Assembly (NCBI RefSeq): GCF_021130785.1
Contig: NC_060213.1
Span: forward strand, 69,925,501-69,989,500
Direction of reading: 5' to 3'
Length of the DNA: 64,000 nt
Source: Homalodisca vitripennis
Taxonomy: Eukaryota > Arthropoda > Insecta > Hemiptera > Cicadellidae
Shown here: positions 10,105 through 21,430 of the stretch, in pieces
Numbering within the stretch: position 1 is the first letter of the stretch
How the letters are laid out: the number at the start of each line of letters is the position of its first letter
Translations under genes and position numbers: made by a program
Notes under the pieces: generated by a model
Database searches by the model: none
The model's input: only the letters and a program-made list of their open reading frames with translations
What the model was told of the DNA's origin: nothing

Positions 10105-11395
10105 TAGTTTTATGCCCCAGACCCGTTACTATTATAAGTGTATACCATTCTGTAATTATGACTCGTAATTCCTTCAAAACAACATACCTATGGAGTTGTT
10201 CAGACTTATCATTGAAAATGGAATTAGGGGTGACAATTTTCCCATAGATAATGTAAATTCTGTTTTTTCTGTTACCCTCACTTCATATAATGTACTCAGG
10301 GTTGCTAACTGTCCCAATCTATAAGAAAATTGAAATTTTTAAAAAACCTACAGAGTCCCAACGTAATTATTTTCAGGAAACTAATTGTTCCAATTAAAAA
10401 AAATATATAAATAAAAGCATTTATATGATGATCAACTATACATAGGGGTTTAATTGGGATTGGAACCGTATAAAAGCAAAATTTCCTATGTTTTACTTCC
10501 TGATGACTTAGAACAATAACATTTAAAATAAGCGTGCCCTATACTCATTTCTAAACTTGCCAAAATGTATATGAACATATGATTCATAAAGTGCAATACA
10601 ATAAAGGGCTGAAATAGGTTTATCCTTAAAGATAGGTTTTGATTTTTAACTGCTAACTGTACTGCCAAGGTTAAATTTTAAATTTTATAATTTTTTTTAT
10701 AAGTTTTAAAGTCTATAACAAACTACCGGCGCTGGAACTACCTTAGACGGAAAGTGGATTATAATGGCCGGAAGTGGTCACTTTCTGACAAAAATATACT
10801 TTTCAGAACAACTTATAATTTCTTCATTGGAACAATAATTGAAACACTTTTAAATAAATATTTTGTTATATCTGTCATTATATATTTGCAACAATTTTGC
10901 TTTCATAATATCTAACACATTTACTCCAAAGCAACCAATATGTTACGGAGAATATTTATTAATAGACAACTAATAAATACAAATTCCAGGAAAAAACTAA
11001 ATATTGCTTAATGGATATGTGTGTTGAACATGTTTTCGTGCTTGTCAAAATTAATAAGACAAAGGTTAAAATTATTGACAAACTTTTGTGATTATCTGAT
11101 TACATCTTCAGCTGATAGTAAAGCGAGATTTTATAATGGAGATGATTTGCTAGCACCTCAGGGAGTTATTTACCTACTTTCACATACTGTAGCAGGAATC
11201 ATTGAGGACTTTAAGTGTGAGACCATGCGGTTATGTAAGAACCAAATAAATCAGCTTTAGGTTTTGATTGCCGAAGAATGTCATCTACATTCTCCAGGAT
11301 TTTAGCACAATTAATTATTCTTGGATGTTTTCTGATATAGACGGCGAAAAATACAGTTTAACATCGTTGTAGAGGCTTAATCGAAAATTAATTAA
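10105..11395. other. no supportable gene
   Basis: Includes a short plus-strand open frame (11021-11260) that I do not recognise. Its minus strand reads ILENVDDILRQSKPKADLFG at about 11240-11300, vaguely like a Gr intracellular segment, but too weak to annotate. Confidence 0.35.
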
Positions 11396-11399
11396 TAAG

Positions 11400-11480
11400 T
11401 GAATCGTCTAGGCCTGAGACGTATTTAAATGGTAATCCGCCAAATATTTGGCAGAACCAAAGATCTTCTTTTGAAAACTT
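11400..11480 (-). pseudogene. Gr pseudogene psiB, N-terminal fragment
   Basis: The minus strand reads KFSKEDLWFCQIFGGLPFKY followed by VSGL. This closely matches the GrD N-terminus MFRFCQIFGGLPMKYTS and that of GrA. The nearby ATG is out of frame and the reading frame stops soon after, before the first helix. No other exons of this copy were found downstream, so it is a truncated relic on the same strand as GrA. Confidence 0.65.
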
Positions 11481-11999
11481 GCATCTTCTATAATCGTTGG
11501 TGAAGACGTTAACATGTTATTCAAAGCACTGTACTTCGATTTCCTGTTAAATATTAAAGAGACATTTTATATTTATTAAAACACATCGATCCATTGCTAT
11601 TCTGTCAAAGGATGAATCAAATAATGTAATTGACGCAGTGAATCCAATGAATACGTATTGATTAACACAACAATTGCTTGTGTGAAGTAAGTATTCACTG
11701 AAACAGTATAAAGTAACAATTTGTATTCTGTTTTCTATGCAAATTGACAACATTGGTGTTATGTGGTTTGTATGCTGTTACATTGGTTTACTCATGTGTA
11801 TCTGTGTTTTAATTTATATTTCAAATTCTGCTATGCAAAATTATTATGGAATTCAACATTTATTTATCACGTTTAAAACCCTACACAGATGTATTTAATG
11901 TACAAAATACACTATATACAATTAGCTATATATAACTATATCCTATTATAATAAAATAAATCGGCGTAATTTTTATGGGGAACAGCTCCACCTTCTTTG

Positions 12000-12560
12000 T
12001 TACATAGAGTCTTTAAATTACGAAAGAGGGCCATTCGTTTATTGTTTGGCCTTGGGAACAGGGAGAGCTGTCGGCAGGTGTTTATCCGAGAACGTATTCC
12101 AACCCTTTCCTCTATTATTATCTACTATATATCAGTTTACACTTTTAAATTCACAATCTACCATAAATAAAAACTGTTTGATTTTACCAAATCATAATAA
12201 TAACATGTTTCGAAAATCAATACATTATATAGGGACTAAAGTTTATAATAAATTGCCAGATTATTTAAAAACCAGCCATTCCTTCTTATCTTTTAAAAAT
12301 AAGCTTCAAGACTCCCTTGCAAAAACTTTTTTTTTACTCTCCTAATTTTTTGCCCCGCATACCCATACCAGTAAAACATTTCCACAGTACTGACATTTTA
12401 ATCTTTTGCTTAGTTTCAATTATTCAGTCAGATTGATTATTATACTGATGATGTAGACACATTTTTATATTACATTTAGCATTTAGTTGCATTATGTACA
12501 GCGGTACTGACTATTCTTGATACATGTAAATGTCCATGAAAAATAAATGATTTTGATCAA
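12000..12560 (+). mobile_element. 3' end of a LINE (C-terminal ORF2 plus UTR)
   Basis: About 12000-12110 reads HRVFKLRKRAIRLLFGLGN followed by RESCRQVFI, the conserved segment after the reverse transcriptase in jockey/CR1-like LINEs. The open frame 12046-12345 (frame changes apart) ends with IHYIGTKVYNKLPDYLKTS and LSFKNKLQDSL, the usual C-terminus. A 3' UTR follows with CATGTAAATGTCCATGAAAA and AATAAATGATTTTGA at the end. Only the last ~180 codons remain, with stops around 12160-12200. Confidence 0.75.
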
Positions 12561-12922
12561 ATTTGATTTGCAATGTATTAGCGAACACTTCTCACGTTTT
12601 CACGGAATCAATAGGATAACGAGACGATAAAAAGGATTCTGGAAGATCCAACGTTAGACAATAAGAGGAAGACTTCTCCATATCACTCATCACATCATGC
12701 TGTCTCAGGTCTCAGGAATCTTGAGGTCTCCAACTGTGACGCCTAGCACTCACAGCTTAACTGCAGTTTTGTTGTCAGAGGCATTAAAATTCTGTGTCTT
12801 GAAAAGTCACTTTTCAGGCTAATTCTGTGTACGTCATGAAGCAGAGAACACACACAAAAAGGTACATGCACAAGTACACATAAGGGATGACTAATGTGAT
12901 CAACTACATACGATTTGGCTGA

Positions 12923-13010
12923 ACGTTAGCAAATATTTTTACATTTGGTCCTACTGGTAACCTTGATGACAACGAGAAAATAGCAGAATAAATAAATGTA
13001 CAAACAAATT
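12923..13010 (+). repeat. dispersed repeat family, left part
   Basis: CGTTAGCAAATATT, GGTAACCTTGATGACAACGA and GAAAATAGCAGAATAAATAA recur with changes at 57810-57890, partly at 51010-51055 and weakly at 31040-31100. In this copy and the 57.8-kb copy the sequence is followed some 440-600 bases later by a second shared block, so the element is about 0.5-0.6 kb. Confidence 0.5.
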
Positions 13011-13349
13011 TAGTACAAGTATATGAGTTATTGACATGTGAAATTTTTATTCATAATTTTATCCTATCTTAATGACCAAAAGTGAGTCATCTGGCAAGGG
13101 TTTTTTGAGAAATATTTCATATGTAGACTTTTAATTTTGAACGGAACCTCATTTCTACATAAAAAATAATTCTATGTGTAGTGCATGACCAACCATGCAA
13201 TTTGGCTAAGCGCCATTGAAGTTTGTTCCGATTTCTCCTTTTTCTTCTGGGAGATATAAACAATTTCTTTCCTGTATTATTTTCTGCCTGTTTGTTGACA
13301 GTACATCTCGATTTGAAATGTTAATCAACCTCAGCGAATCCTGTCACGT

Positions 13350-13385
13350 GACTTGTGGTGTGTGGCATACTCCTACCTTGTATTA
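13350..13385 (+). repeat. dispersed repeat family, right part
   Basis: GTGGCATACTCCTACCTTGT is shared with 58405-58430 (one difference), in the same order and orientation relative to the left part. A reverse-oriented related string lies near 52040. Confidence 0.5.
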
Positions 13386-13426
13386 TGTGGTCATTTAAAA
13401 TGTAGATTTCCATTAGACTTTTCATT

Positions 13427-13694
13427 AGAGATAGTAAAGTCCGCACTAGAATTTGTCAACGCGTTCACGCAGCAGACGTTATTCAAAATCCGTGCGGTAT
13501 TAAACGTCAAGGCAAACACATTGCCAGCATTGACATTAGAAAAGTAAGATTTGATAGTGACGTAGATCAATATGGAGAAAGTAACGGCTATCACCTGATT
13601 ACAGTAGAAAGTATTCTCCTAGTGCACAGCGATATACATCCAGTTTAGGCGTCCATATGGTTCTTCAGTTTGTCGATCTTAGAGAACATATTGC
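13427..13694 (-). pseudogene. Gr pseudogene psiC, exon 2 fragment
   Basis: The minus strand aligns with exon 2 of GrD along its full length. It begins GCAATATG and keeps FYCNQVIAVTFSILIYVTIK, then NAGNVFALTFNTARI and ALTNSSADFT. Differences include a frameshift near the start, loss of the exon donor (TCT/AATGAA in place of TCG/GTAAAT), and a TAG at 13621-13619. That TAG occupies the codon that is also TAG in GrD and CAG in GrA. A possible trace of its exon 1 end (DVATEALADNV, about 13740-13775 minus) is too weak to claim. Confidence 0.75.
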
Positions 13695-13699
13695 TTGAA

Positions 13700-16085
13700 A
13701 ATCACAAACACAATCAAAAATTGTGTGATGACTAAACATTGTCTGCCAAAGCCTCCGTAGCTACGTCTCTACCACATGTTTAGGTTAAACCGCAAACGCA
13801 CTAAAAATATTAGTGTAATTCTCCACATTGCGTGGTTATTTATAGTAAAAGTGAGTAATGAAGCAATAAAGAACTATACCTAAATATTTCCTCCTAGACT
13901 TGAAATGTTTAGCTTTATAAGTCACAAAAATTGTTTAATTTATAAAAACTCATAGACGAACAGAAATTAAAAACTGTATATTTGTTTATATTTAAAAATT
14001 AAAAAACTATTGGCAAATGAAAAATCTTTTTATGAAACCGTTATCAAACTTTAGAAAATATAATTGTTAAAAATATTGAACTCTTAATTTAACTAACGGT
14101 ACTGGGACTAAAAATGTTGATGATATTTAAAAAAATACAATTTAAAAATATCTGAAATAATTATAAATGAGGAATTAATACTTTTAATCAATAAATACAT
14201 GAATTCCAACGCTTTCCATATAATTTGTTTTTACTGCTTCTACCTAAATAGAATAAAAGTTTAGTCGTAAAAATAACGAAAGTTTTTTTTTAAGAATGCA
14301 ATAATTACAAATATTAGGTAAATTTAATAAAATCAAAACTGATCAGTTACAAAATCAGTGACTGCATACATTTATACAAAAAATATAATTTGCAGGAGAA
14401 AAAATCTGAAAGGTGTAAGGAATTTTTTAAACTTGACAACAATAATTTTTACATATTTACCATGAAAATGTGAGATATTACTTTAAATAATTCTTTTAAA
14501 AACATTTATGATCTGTTAAATGTTATGCTAAAGGTTGTAACAGTTCCTTATTGTTTTAATGTTCTTAAAGTTATAAGTCCAGATTGGTTATAACTTTAAC
14601 ATGTTTTCTTCTGTTTTGGTAATATTAAATATACGAGTCTATCTTCAGGACGTTGCCTTCAGTTAATTTACAAAACTTATCCAATCAAGTTGAAATACTA
14701 AACAATCAAATACACAAAAATAATTATAAAAAATAAGCTTGGTAGAAATGTTCATTACTGGTTAAGTATTTAAACAAGACAAGTATTATCGATTTGACAA
14801 ACTTAAACTGCAAATATTTTTTCTTGACTAAAACTTTGGAGACATCATATATATTATTATTCTATTCTTAAAAATAACTATTCACGAGCGTAATCAAATA
14901 ATAAACAACCAATTATTGACCACTTGTTGTTATTAAAGCGTACTGGTTAGACTGCTTAGGAGCCGATACTATTGCTGCCTATTTAATTTGGGCCTCTTAT
15001 GTCTATCCTTAAACTTAAAGCCTATTGTTGAGGCTGATTTAGCTCATATGTAAATAATTGTTTCACAGTTGGTATATATTCATTATTATAATATTTTTAA
15101 TATTAATCAAAATTTATGTATTTGCCTTTTTATATTTAAAATATTATAGTAATTATTTAGACCTACATAGATCTGTTTTGGATATTTTATATTTTATCTA
15201 ATAATTTTACATGTCACATAACTAATTATGTACTGTACGATTATATCAAACTCCCTTACATGTTGAAATTATTTATTACTGTTTGTTTAGATCTTTATTT
15301 GGTTATGTTTACAAAAAAGTTCATATTGCCTGGGAAACTTGTACTTGAATGGTAACGCAAGATTATTGACTCAATTAAGGTAAAGTTACAAAAAGATATA
15401 AACTTATTTCCAAGATTGAAGCGTCACCTCCTCCTCCCACAAATACAAATCCACACTCTTAGAAATTATAATGCGGAAATTGTGAAAGGCATAGTAATTT
15501 TTATAAATATGTTACATGACAAAATTGTGGACAGAGCTTTACTCGTTCAGGGTGTAGGTTAAATTAATGAACTGGACTAAAACTGTTGAAAACGAGGTTA
15601 AATACGATTTTTATTATGTAAATTATACATCAATGGGGTATTTTAATGATTATATCAACTTCTTAGATAAGTTCTAAAATCAATAAAAAAATGTAGTTTC
15701 CTTGAACCTATAACTTATATGTGTTCTGTAGAAACTTTTCATATTTATTCTCAGCTGTTTTTATATGAATACAAAATTGCCAAAATATGTTGCTTAATTT
15801 GCTTGTTATTTTTCCGGGATGATTGCAATCTTATTCTAATTTTCTGACATGAAGGAATTTATATTATACAAATAAAAAATATTATAAACTATATTATTGT
15901 TTATATGTTTATGAACAATAGAAAATATTTTCTCAACCTAATATTGATTGCTCCACAAAAAGTAATAGTACTTTGTTAAATTTGCTAATAAATTGTGAAG
16001 ATCATGATTGTGAAGGAAACACAACTTCTATCCATGGTATTTGAAACTTATATGAGATATATACGGTTAAATATTATTTAAATTT
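13700..16085. other. AT-rich stretch, no gene seen
   Basis: No reading frame, RNA gene or repeat pair that I can support. Confidence 0.5.
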
Positions 16086-16089
16086 AATT

Positions 16090-16450
16090 CATTATTTAGG
16101 CTATTGTCGAGTTAAAACATATCTCGAAGACAAAATTAAGATTGCAAAGTTGGGAAGTGATGCATCTGATCCACAGAGAGGTATTCCACAGGAGAGTTGC
16201 CTGGGGCCTCTGCTGTTCAATTTATAGACATCTCATTTTCTCAGTACACAACTGCATAGTACATCAGTACGCAAATGGTTACCAGGGTTAATTCACAATT
16301 CAATGCTGGTTTAGAAAATATTGCAAAGATGTAAGACGAAAATGTTCTAAAACTAAACATAATCTATATATTGCTAAATATTCAGCCAATAAGATAAAAT
16401 CTCTGTTGTCAATGTTCAGTAAATTAAAAACCAGTACGAAGTATTCCTCT
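16090..16450 (+). mobile_element. LINE reverse transcriptase relic
   Basis: Around 16175-16230 the reading RGIPQESCLGPLLFN matches the G-V-P-Q-G-S-x-L-G-P-L-L-F block of non-LTR reverse transcriptases, preceded by a KTYLEDKIKI-like segment. Flanking codons carry stops. It lies just upstream of GrD in the same orientation. Confidence 0.65.
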
Positions 16451-16897
16451 ATTTACCTTAACCTTTTCAAACTCAAATTGAAATTTGGCATAGTTGGTTA
16501 TAAATGCGTTCCATTTTATAACTTATACCAAGTAATAATTCTCGCAAAGGATAATATAATATTCTAACAGTAATTTTATTAGGGTAAATATAAAATACAT
16601 TCGTGATAATAATTCAATTCAGATGGACGTAATTTGATGGACCTTCTTATAAATTGAAAAGCACAACGGAAATGGCCATCATTGATAACATACATATTTA
16701 TGATAATAAAGATTTTCATCACATTAAAGAAGGTTTCTTTTCATGCCTCTCTTAAAAATAGTTGGCCAAACCTTAAATACGTAATTGGCTGGCAAACAAT
16801 AATCAGCAAAGCGCCTACGTGTCAAATATACACAAGGTGTAAACATGTATATTATGCCCAAATTGGGCTAGACTTACGTGGTGTCTCTACAAGGAAC

Positions 16898-17591
16898 ATG
16901 AATAGGCCTAGTTTTCCCAATAAGATGTTTAGGTTTTGTCAAATTTTTGGTGGTTTGCCAATGAAATATACATCAGTAAGTAGAGGAATTACGTTTTCGG
17001 TCACCGGAGTTCTATGGAGCTGCATCTTACTTATACTGGAAGAAGTATTACCAATGATCGCCCTGTACTCGTATTTTCATGATATTCTTGATGGTCAGTT
17101 ATTGTATCCATTGGGCAATATAACAGATCTTGCAATAACATTGTACGTGGTCTCACAACAAGTTGTGGTGGCTGTTGTGTTCATCAGCTCTGTCTGCAAG
17201 TACCCAATACTCATCGATGTCTTTGACACTCTAGAACGAGTTTACAAAGATCTTCAGCACAAGGCAACAGAGGTCAAGGCTATAGTGAAGTTTTGGGGAA
17301 TCTGCGTCGCTGTAACATTTTCAGCCACCATCGTTCAGCGAATGATCTCTATGATGAACGGTAGAGTAACAGTTGTCGCAGCAGTGTCAACAGTGATGAG
17401 TTTAACCATAATGGCACTGTTGTACTCTTCCCAAGCTGCTCTGTTCATCCATTTTACACATGTCGCTACAAGTATCGCAAAGGCCTTAAGAATAGTAACC
17501 GATAAGATCGAGAAGGAAATCACCAGTAACTTAATTGAAAGGATGGAAACAACACACAACCTACCCAATGTTGAATTCACTCATACAACAC
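16898..17591 (+). CDS. GrD exon 1 (residues 1-231, phase 1 end)
   Basis: Contains DVFDTLERVYKDLQHKATEV and LFIHFTHVATSIAKALRI, aligned with GrA exon 1 along its length and about half identical by eye. GrD lacks three residues present in GrA near residue 30. The donor CAC/GTAAGG falls in the same codon as in GrA. Confidence 0.88.
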
Positions 17592-19825
17592 GTAAGGATA
17601 TACCATATAAACAGTAATCAGGTATTGTTAAAACTCTAAAAGACATTTCGATCTAACCTGGAGTGGAGAGAGAGCCTGAAATAAACTACTTCAGAGGATG
17701 AGCAGGGTCATTTAGACCGTGTTTCAGGAGACCACTTTTTACTTTGGAAAAACGTATTTAATTGATTTAAATTAATAAACACACGCAGTATACATTTGTG
17801 TTACATTACAATACAACATTTAAAAATATAAATTTTTAAGAAAAGAGTTACTTTCGTTAACTTTTATCGACTTGCAGTCCAAATTATTTCTGGCGCCATA
17901 ATAGCGTTTCACTCATGAAAGAAACACATGCGATGTTCAGGAAACAAGATACTACTTCCTGTTCAATAAGGCATTTTCTATGCGATCGTTTTATTTGCCT
18001 TGTTGTCGGATCTGGATAATACATACATACACTGGTCTGAAAGGCTTCATCACAAAAAGCTTACTTTCGGACATGAAAATCTACTTCCAGTAAAAGGTAT
18101 TACGGAAGCCGGTAACCTTGACATCTGTCACCTTGAGAGTGTGACATGTGTGTCAAATTTTACTTTTATATGAAAGCCAGAATTTGAAAAAATATAAATA
18201 TAGCTCTTTTAGGTTTGTAATTATATTTCGACCCTTATAGGTGTTTGATCTATGAAAATGCGTTTTATTTTATCCAAGTGGTGAGGTACGTCTGTTTTTT
18301 TTATTTTATCTATCTAGGACACCGGGAAGCTTAAAAAAGGAAAATTTATTTCTTCTAGGGTTTGCAACTCTATTTTGAGCCGTATTTGAGTTTGATGTTC
18401 ATGGACATTCATTAGTTTTTATATTCTAGTCATGATGATTACGAATGCCAAATTTAAACTTTCTGAGAGTTAATGATGAATTAGAACGCTTTGATTTTAT
18501 ACATAGAGATTTTTTATTTGTTGTCATGATTATTCTTGTACCTTAAGGTTTTATGACACCAGGGAAAATAGAGTTCAGAAACATATATTCTATTTTTGTA
18601 ACATACTCTGATGGCAAATGTCCAAAATCTAATTATACTTTCAAATCATCTAATGTCGGTAATTATAACTTTAAAAAACAAGTAAAATTATTTAAATGAA
18701 GAATCCTCATGCACGTTTAATATAGATACAAAAGTAATTATTTATTTTAAGATGCTATAAGATGCATATACTCTGTTACTTTTAAGAGTAAATACACATT
18801 TTGATTATATAGGCTATATTGACATTTATTCCTGTTTTTCTTTTAGTTATATTTAATAATGAAATATTCTTTTGAATTATACTTGGAAAATCGGAAAAGT
18901 GCCAATTATTAATGTCTGCTGGTATTTGTATTATTTGAGGAACAAGTTTTTTTTTCAATTACACATCCAATCACATTAAATGGTACAGCAATTCTTTTTA
19001 TTTTAGAACAATTTTAATTATATATTCTAAGGTTGGTTAATTAAATATTCAATTAAAACTATTATAATACAGAGTATGTATCTAATCCCGAATTAATGTT
19101 AATATTTTTCAATTGTCCTGACATATTTTAAAATCAAAACATTAATCTTAATTTAGCACACTATTTTGTTAACAATACATTTTAAATAATAATTTTTAAA
19201 ATGTATGTAAATAAACCTTTATTTAAATATAAGAACATATACATTACTAAGCTGAGTTTCTGCGCGTTAGTGTTCACTTGTATAATATATAATATTAGTA
19301 TAGTGTAATTTAGAGTATTTAGTCGATTATAGAATTTTGTCACTCTGTAAGCTATTCTGAAATATTAGTTTACCTAAAATATACAAGAAGATAAATTGTT
19401 ATTAACTGCTTTAAATAAATAATATTACATTATAATGTGCTATAACTGACGAGAATGTCTCCTTATTTTAAATAACGTTTTATTATTTCAAATTTTATTA
19501 CTTTTTAATTTTTTTTTTACTCCAAGTATCAAAATTAACACCATGAGTAACAAATAAAAATTTGATATATTTCTTTAATACCAAAATAAATGTTGATATA
19601 GCACATTTTAAACGCACTATAATATTCCTACATTTTATTAAGTTACTCTCATTGATCCGTAATTTTTTTATAAAGTGGCGGATGAAGCCAAAATCATAAA
19701 TATTTTTATATTAACACTATTTTAATTATTTTTACTTCGTACAAAGATTTTCCAAGTATGTTTAATTTAGCATCGTACAACTAAATCTTTCCTTTTCTTC
19801 AGCTTAACCGTATATTGGTTTATTC
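17592..19825 (+). other. GrD intron 1, 5' part
   Basis: AT-rich intronic sequence without a recognisable gene. A string like the dispersed ATGGCAAATGTCC family occurs near 18613. Confidence 0.6.
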
Positions 19826-19829
19826 ATTT

Positions 19830-20086
19830 TCAGTAGTTATTATTATACCTTTTTACAACTGTGGTATCTGTCATATTTTCCCTATGTATTCCTTTTCTTT
19901 TCAAGGAACTATAACTATAACAACTATAATAACTTGGCAAGGTACTTTGGCTTTCCTCATGGCGTTTCTGCCACATGTGGTTAATATGTCCGGATTTTTG
20001 TTGGGGACTATATTTAAAATCTTTTTGAGTGTCCAGTTCACGGGAAGGGTTAGAATCTAAGCTACCTTTTTCTAAGCCCTCCCCTT
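19830..20086 (-). CDS. open extension of gag in the -1 frame
   Basis: Directly before the gag stop the sequence is CCAAAAAGCCTGTAA. One base back, the -1 frame stays open for about 84 codons (KPVKGEGLEKGSLDSNPSRE and on) to TGA at 19832-19830. The run of five A could permit slippage, but the extension has no D-S/T-G protease motif. It may equally be a former Gag C-terminus disrupted by a single-base change. Confidence 0.4.
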
Positions 20087-21430
20087 TTACAGGCTTTTTG
20101 GAATATTGGAGAAACGGGGTGGCCTTTCAACAGTCAATTTAGGTTGATTACTAACCTCATTACCATGCCAAGTTCTACAGTCTCTAGCGTCATGTCCTAT
20201 TTTCTTACATCTAAAACATACAACTTGATTGTTATGGCCTAATTGAATATGATTAGTTATAGGCCTATTTTCCCTGCTTGAGGTGCCTTGTTGAACCATC
20301 TTCAACTTATCCGGATACTCAATATTTTGGCACCTTATGCAGATTTCATCCAACTCTTTGAGCGAAGTAGGATTTCCCATAAATATAATTTTATTGCGGG
20401 TGTCTGGGTTTAAACCCGTTTTAATAATATCTACTACTTCCCTCTCTGACATTGATGCGGCTAATATACTAACCCATTCCTTAACATCCAGTATAAAACC
20501 ACTCAGGCTTTCATTACATTTTTGGGGGCGATAGATCTTTTCAAATTTGTATTTCTCGCGATAACAAAGGGGTACAAAAGTTGTTAACAAATTTTCATGA
20601 ACAACACTGACGGGTTGTCCATACCCTTTCGCTTCCAAAATTTTTGCCAATAATGGACCTTGGCAATAAGACACGCAAATTTCCAGGATTTCTTGATCAG
20701 AACATTTCGTTTCGTTTTTTAATTTTGTTAAAAATTTTAAAAACTCCAATAGTTTATTTACTTTTAACCCGTCAGTTACCTTGAACATTCTAAGATACCT
20801 TTCAAGTGGGTTAGGTAACTTATTATAAACAATTGAACGATTCTCGGGTACGAAAACATCATTACACACATTAACGGGAATTGGTCCTTTCGTAATATTT
20901 TCAAGTGCTACACTTTCATTTTCCGTCTCCAGGTTAGATTCTGATAGTCGGCGTTCTATTTCACTGCATAATTGTTCGTCCAACTCTACTGATTTCAATG
21001 ACTCTTCCTGAGCTACTAAACCCTCAGACATTCTATCAATCTCTTTGATCAAGTTATCCGTTAATTTGAATAGACCCTTCAGGTTGTTCATTCGCCTTAT
21101 CCAATGAGCAATTTTAACCTGGCACCGCAAAATTTCCAAATTATTAGAACCCTTTATTGCCTTTTCCACTCGAAGAACTAACACTTCATACAGAGCAGCA
21201 CATTGTTTATATTCCTCATTGCCACTTACTTTACTAGACAAATTTAGCTTATTGCCAATAATGTTGAGACCTACTACCTGTCTCAATAACTTTCTAAGTT
21301 TATCTACAGTGCTATCAGTAATTGTTTCCACACCACGAAACCACAGTTCATAAATTAATTCGTCCTTAACTTTGACAAATTCCACTTTGAGAGCCATTTT
21401 TTGGTTAAACAAATTTAACTTAACTATCAC
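20087..21430 (-). CDS. retrotransposon Gag polyprotein (Ty3/gypsy-like)
   Basis: A 447-residue open frame with no interruption. The N-terminal part has a DELIYELWFRG helix and acidic coiled-coil-prone sequence (residues ~10-190). The middle resembles the Ty3-type capsid region, with ERYLRMFK, then YRPQKCNESLSGFILDVKEW and EREVVDIIKTGLNPDTRNK. A CCHC zinc knuckle, C405-x2-C408-x4-H413-x4-C418, lies near the C-terminus. Gag forms the particle and packages element RNA. The first Met (21430) or Met12 (21397) could be the start; Met12 (MALKVEF) looks natural. No protease or reverse transcriptase follows, so the element is incomplete. It lies antisense in GrD intron 1. A host-domesticated gag is possible but nothing here shows it. 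Confidence 0.8.
   Translation of the reverse strand: MIVKLNLFNQKMALKVEFVKVKDELIYELWFRGVETITDSTVDKLRKLLRQVVGLNIIGNKLNLSSKVSGNEEYKQCAALYEVLVLRVEKAIKGSNNLEILRCQVKIAHWIRRMNNLKGLFKLTDNLIKEIDRMSEGLVAQEESLKSVELDEQLCSEIERRLSESNLETENESVALENITKGPIPVNVCNDVFVPENRSIVYNKLPNPLERYLRMFKVTDGLKVNKLLEFLKFLTKLKNETKCSDQEILEICVSYCQGPLLAKILEAKGYGQPVSVVHENLLTTFVPLCYREKYKFEKIYRPQKCNESLSGFILDVKEWVSILAASMSEREVVDIIKTGLNPDTRNKIIFMGNPTSLKELDEICIRCQNIEYPDKLKMVQQGTSSRENRPITNHIQLGHNNQVVCFRCKKIGHDARDCRTWHGNEVSNQPKLTVERPPRFSNIPKSL

Noticed and set aside
11240..11300. ILENVDDILRQSKPKADLFG as more of psiB
   Set aside because: Similarity to the Gr DVFDTLE..VY region is vague and the spacing from the N-terminus is wrong without a large deletion.
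13740..13775. DVATEALADNV on the minus strand as the end of psiC exon 1
   Set aside because: Placed where expected, but only about ten residues with a stop; could be chance.
20337..20534. 65-residue plus-strand frame
   Set aside because: Antisense shadow of gag.
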